Source: Betaproteobacteria bacterium (lineage in GTDB: Bacteria > Pseudomonadota > Gammaproteobacteria > Burkholderiales > SG8-39). Taken from it: a stretch of 45,388 bases of DNA. Positions 42,424-45,388 of this stretch are shown piece by piece (the stretch's first letter is position 1; each line of letters opens with the position of its first letter). The stretch covers positions 1-45,388 of the forward strand of contig CANKAJ010000024.1 in assembly GCA_947479645.1 (NCBI GenBank), given 5' to 3'. Made by a program: the position numbers and the translations under genes. The notes under the pieces were generated by a model. The model saw nothing but the letters and a program-made list of their open reading frames with translations, searched no databases and was not told the DNA's origin.

Positions 42424-43896
42424 CTATTTCTCCCTTGTCTTGTGGGCACCCGGATCCGGCTCGATGCAGGTGGTGTCATTGAGCACCAGCAGTGCCGAGA
42501 GCGTGCCGCAATCCGGGAGCTTCTCCATGCGCCAGACGGCCGTTGCCAATGCCAAAGCATGTTCCGGGCCGAACAGCGGAGCGACGTTTTCGATCAGCTT
42601 TTCCTCGAAGTCCTTGTCGCTGAAAGGCTGTTTCGTGTGGCCGGGTGGCGCCTTGGCCTCGCCCACCTGTTGCGCACCGTCGGCATCGATGATTTCCACC
42701 CGGGTGAGAAAACCCGTCCTGGCCCCGCCACTCAGTTCAGCCGCGATTTCCACCGCCAGTTTGTCATTCATGAACTGCTGACGCCGCGGCTCCACGACGA
42801 TGGCCGGATCGAAACTGGAGGTCTTGATGTGTCCATCGAGTATTGCCGCGGCCACTACATAGGGCATGGAATGATCGGCCGTCTCGCGTGAGATGGGATG
42901 CCAGGGATCGGCGCGCCTGGCGACGAAATGCTGGTAGGCCTGTTCATCCGTGCTCACGCGGATGCGCTGGATGGCCCAGACATCCTTGACGTCCTGCCTC
43001 GCCTCCAGCGCCGCCTGAATGGCACTCTGCGCGCGCGAGCCCACCGGCCAGCGCTTGAAAACTGCATCGTTGACGCGGCCGTCAAAGCGGCAGGCTGCGA
43101 GTTTTTCATGCAACGCTTCGAGAGGCTCGAGCATGGCCGCCACCTTGGACAGGAAGGCTGTCTTGCCCTCGAAGGGACGCACGGCGCCCTCGGCACCGCA
43201 CTCGGCCAGCAGGCAGGCGTAGATCGCATGCCGAACAGCGTCGCCGCCGTTGAAGCGCTTCCACATGGTGAGATCGCCGCGCGCGTTCAATTCGCCTGAC
43301 TCGACCTCGTCGCTGACAAAATTGGTAATGGCGCAGATGGCGATGGCTTCGCGCGTTTGCGCAGCATCGAGCGCCAGCAGGCGGGCGCAGGCGCAGGTGG
43401 CGCCCAGGCCCACCAGCGTCGGATAATCCCAGCCCTTCGCATGCATCTCGATGACATCAAACAGACTGATGGTGACTTCGTAACCGATGGCGATGGCGTC
43501 GAGCAGGCGTGCTCCAGGAAGTCCGCGCCACTCGGCCAGCGCCAACAGGCCGGGAATGATGTCGCTGGGATGTCCTCCGCTGCGGCCCATGTAGAGGTCG
43601 TTGTAGTCATAGCCTCGCAGCGGCACGCCGTTGGCCAGCGCTGCGGCTTCCGCGGTGACTGTTTCGCCGCTGCCCCAGAGCGTGGCGCCATGGCTGACCT
43701 GCGCGTGGCGGGCGTACTTGCGGGCGACCTGTGCGGCAGGGTGGGGCAGCGCACCCAATGCCACGGCCAGCGTATCCATCACGGCTGACTTGCAGATGCG
43801 CTGGGTGGAGAGCGTCGCCTCGGGCTTGACGCCGCAGGTGTAGGCCGCGAGGCCTTGCAGCATGCGGTCTGCTGCCTGGACTGTGCCGGCACTCAT
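42424..43896 (-). CDS. MmgE/PrpD family protein
   Basis: A 490-residue protein of the MmgE/PrpD family, which includes 2-methylcitrate dehydratase, cis-aconitate decarboxylase and iminodisuccinate epimerase. The N-terminal helical domain contains SAVMDTLAVALGA and LWGSGETVTAEAAALANGV; GRSGGHPSDIIPGLLALAEW and WDYPTLVGLGATCACARLL follow. The substrate is probably a tricarboxylic or similar acid. ATG 43896 starts one base after the aldolase stop, so they are coupled. Confidence 0.9.
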   Translation of the reverse strand: MSAGTVQAADRMLQGLAAYTCGVKPEATLSTQRICKSAVMDTLAVALGALPHPAAQVARKYARHAQVSHGATLWGSGETVTAEAAALANGVPLRGYDYNDLYMGRSGGHPSDIIPGLLALAEWRGLPGARLLDAIAIGYEVTISLFDVIEMHAKGWDYPTLVGLGATCACARLLALDAAQTREAIAICAITNFVSDEVESGELNARGDLTMWKRFNGGDAVRHAIYACLLAECGAEGAVRPFEGKTAFLSKVAAMLEPLEALHEKLAACRFDGRVNDAVFKRWPVGSRAQSAIQAALEARQDVKDVWAIQRIRVSTDEQAYQHFVARRADPWHPISRETADHSMPYVVAAAILDGHIKTSSFDPAIVVEPRRQQFMNDKLAVEIAAELSGGARTGFLTRVEIIDADGAQQVGEAKAPPGHTKQPFSDKDFEEKLIENVAPLFGPEHALALATAVWRMEKLPDCGTLSALLVLNDTTCIEPDPGAHKTREK

Positions 43897-43897
43897 C

Positions 43898-44689
43898 TCA
43901 GGTATAGCCTTCCTTGTTTGCGCTGCCGGTCTGCCCGATTGCAACGCGAAGTTCATTGCGCACGCCGGCCTGCAGCAGGGCGGAATCCTTGGTGAAGGTC
44001 ACCAGGCCAAAGCCCTTAGTGGCATAGTCGTGGGCGCTCTTGCCGGCACTGCACTGAATGCCGGCAACAATGCCATGACGCTTGCAACTGTCGAGGATGG
44101 CCATGACGGCCGCAGCATGCTCGGGTTCGGTCTTATCGAGGTCGGGCGTCAGGCCCAGGCCGAGCGCGAGATCCGCCGGACCGACATAGATGCCATCCAG
44201 CCCCGGCGTGCTGGCGATCGCCTCGATGTTGGTCAGTCCTTCGCGCGTTTCCACCATGACAAAGCACAGCACGCCCTCTCCCAGCGTTTTCTGGTCACGC
44301 CCAGTGACGACTGCAGCGCGCGTGGGGCCGAACGAGCGCACGCCATTGGGTGGATAACGACAGGCCTCGACGGCCGCCCTGGCTTCGGCGCCGGTGTTCA
44401 CCAGCGGCACGATGACGCCCTGCGCCCCGGCATCCAGCGCCTTGCCTATCATCCAGGCCTGATTCGCCGGCACCCGCGTCAGCGGCGCCACGCCGCGCGC
44501 CTGCGCCGCCATCATCATGTTGACGGCGTCGGCATAGTCGACCACGCCATGCTGCTGGTCCACGCAGATATAGCCCACGCCAGGCAGTGCCATCAGTTCA
44601 ACTGCAAACGGACAGGCCAGCGCCGCCCAGACGCCAAAGACCGGCTTGCCCGCCTTGAAACTTTCCCGCAGTGCCATCGCGGATGACAT
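43898..44689 (-). CDS. HpcH/HpaI-type aldolase (class II pyruvate aldolase/citrate lyase-like)
   Basis: A 263-residue TIM-barrel aldolase. The active-site segments are ICVDQQHGVVDYADA (usually D-x-E-H-G, here DQQHG), TRVPANQAWMIGKALDAGAQ, FVMVETREGLTNIEAI and GLDGIYVGPADLALGLG, which carry the metal-binding Glu and Asp. Such enzymes release pyruvate from 2-oxo-4-hydroxy acids, often late in aromatic degradation. ATG 44689 is preceded by GGAG on the minus strand. It is the first gene of the minus-strand operon; Glu-to-Gln in DxEHG could affect activity or be a family variant. Confidence 0.92.
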   Translation of the reverse strand: MSSAMALRESFKAGKPVFGVWAALACPFAVELMALPGVGYICVDQQHGVVDYADAVNMMMAAQARGVAPLTRVPANQAWMIGKALDAGAQGVIVPLVNTGAEARAAVEACRYPPNGVRSFGPTRAAVVTGRDQKTLGEGVLCFVMVETREGLTNIEAIASTPGLDGIYVGPADLALGLGLTPDLDKTEPEHAAAVMAILDSCKRHGIVAGIQCSAGKSAHDYATKGFGLVTFTKDSALLQAGVRNELRVAIGQTGSANKEGYT

Positions 44690-44747
44690 TGTCACTCTCC
44701 TCTGATGAGCGGGACGCTTCCAGTCCCTGCAATCGTCGTTGTCACTT

Positions 44748-44760
44748 ACCCGGAACGGGT
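44748..44760. promoter_or_regulatory. small inverted repeat downstream of the operon promoter
   Basis: ACCCG-GAA-CGGGT lies between the predicted transcript start (about 44771) and the aldolase gene. It could be an operator or a leader hairpin. Confidence 0.3.
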
Positions 44761-44777
44761 GGAAATCAGTTGACCGG

Positions 44778-44805
44778 ATTGTACGGTGCAAGCCACCCCA
44801 TGCAA
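44778..44805 (-). promoter_or_regulatory. candidate promoter of the aldolase-oxygenase operon
   Basis: On the minus strand: -35 TTGCAT (44805-44800), 16-bp spacer, -10 TACAAT (44783-44778). The transcript would start near 44771, leaving a leader of about 82 bases. Confidence 0.5.
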
Positions 44806-45195
44806 ACCCGTGAATCAGGGTGGTTATGGGGCAAACGCCAGTGGCAGACGGTTTTTTTTACCAGGGTCGGCCGTGCTCATTTCCAGGTTGACGCTCATAC
44901 GGTGCCGATCGGCACGGCCTTCCGGACACCGCGGGTAGCCTGTTATCAGGGATATAAAACGATATCAATAAGTTAAAATATTTATATATATAGACATATA
45001 TTCTATGAAAACGATAATAATAATAAAATTGAATGCGGATCAGTCGCAGGAGCGGCATGCAAGGCGCATTGGCCGGGATGTGGATTGCATCCAACCCGGG
45101 AAGTCCACTCGAGAGTAAGCTGCGCGATTGAGTTTAATAATTTGAGTCCGTCCCCGAAGGGGAACGGTCCGCATCACATTGTTAATTTGCCAATC

Positions 45196-45381
45196 ATGAA
45201 CTCCGCAAAGACTCCGGACGATCAGGTTCGACCCGAACCGGTCTGTACGCGCTGCAAGAGAGTCCTGGATCGTATTCGCAGAACGCCGCGGATGCGCCTG
45301 CTGATGGGAAGCAAACGTTTTCGATGCGATAGTTGCAGCACGGAATATCTGTATTTCCTGGGCCGGACATTCCGGCTTTGA
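45196..45381 (+). CDS. Small zinc-ribbon protein
   Basis: A 61-residue basic protein with two CxxC pairs (CTRC and CDSC) about 30 residues apart, fitting a single zinc ribbon; the sequence between is Arg-rich (RIRRTPRMRLLMGSKRF), suggesting nucleic acid contact. Short proteins of this kind (KRFRC…CxxEYLY) are common and uncharacterised in Betaproteobacteria. ATG 45196 has no clear ribosome binding site; the frame is open upstream to a TTG at 45085. The gene ends 7 bp before the window edge. Confidence 0.65.
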   Translation: MNSAKTPDDQVRPEPVCTRCKRVLDRIRRTPRMRLLMGSKRFRCDSCSTEYLYFLGRTFRL

Positions 45382-45388
45382 TCCGGAA

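Larger units (their letters stand above)
44690..45195. other. 506-bp intergenic region
   Basis: It is divergent between the aldolase operon and the zinc-ribbon gene. It holds the promoter and inverted repeat listed above on the left, and a very AT-rich tract at about 44950-45030 (runs of TATATATA and ATAATAATAATA) that may be a promoter/UP-type or nucleoid-protein binding region. No gene is supported. Confidence 0.6.

Overview
The window reads as a chromosomal segment of a Betaproteobacterium, probably close to Burkholderiales. This rests on the GC-rich coding style, three TctC/Bug-type periplasmic binding proteins without membrane partners, a NadQ-like Nudix-fold regulator beside nadABC, and the general gene content. 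It is an inference from gene families; no rRNA, tRNA, phage, insertion sequence or CRISPR array was recognised.

Left part (1-13.5 kb): mostly housekeeping and signalling genes. A partial gene end is followed by a membrane diguanylate cyclase overlapping a cystathionine beta-lyase (metC), two bacteriohemerythrins, a double-cupin protein, a DUF342/FapA-type protein and, on the minus strand, a Rossmann/DUF2520 protein. A plus-strand run then encodes envelope proteins (a coiled-coil protein, a possible GOLD-like protein, a SIMPL protein), an MFS transporter, an alpha/beta hydrolase and a lipoprotein aminopeptidase. The last six of these genes are closely packed and partly overlapping.

NAD block (13.6-18.5 kb): a NadQ-like regulator precedes nadA-nadB-nadC. 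The 283-bp spacer holds a perfect FNR/ANR-type box, two sigma70-like promoters, a GC-rich leader hairpin and a perfect inverted repeat that runs into the nadA ribosome binding site. De novo NAD synthesis may therefore respond both to NAD status and to oxygen.

Plus-strand catabolic block (18.6-37.2 kb): two TctC proteins, an SMP-30-type lactonase, and an ABC importer (binding protein, two-domain permease, ATPase) with a fused two-domain family III CoA-transferase lying between permease and ATPase. Then come a DUF35/thiolase-like pair, an acyl-CoA ligase, a second thiolase-like/DUF35 pair, a zinc alcohol dehydrogenase, a second copy of the ABC binding protein, and phosphoglucomutase. The layout suggests import of an organic acid, CoA activation, and chain shortening by thiolase-like/DUF35 (retro-aldolase-type) complexes. 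The substrate cannot be read from sequence. A structured 164-bp element with two covarying hairpins separates the two thiolase modules.

Minus-strand catabolic block (44.7-37.3 kb): an HpcH/HpaI aldolase, an MmgE/PrpD protein, an SDR-like protein lacking the catalytic Tyr, a TctC protein, Rieske ring-hydroxylating oxygenase alpha and beta subunits, and an MFS transporter. It looks like one oxygenase-initiated degradation operon read from a promoter near 44.8 kb. No dedicated regulator, ferredoxin or reductase for either catabolic block is present. A small zinc-ribbon protein closes the window.
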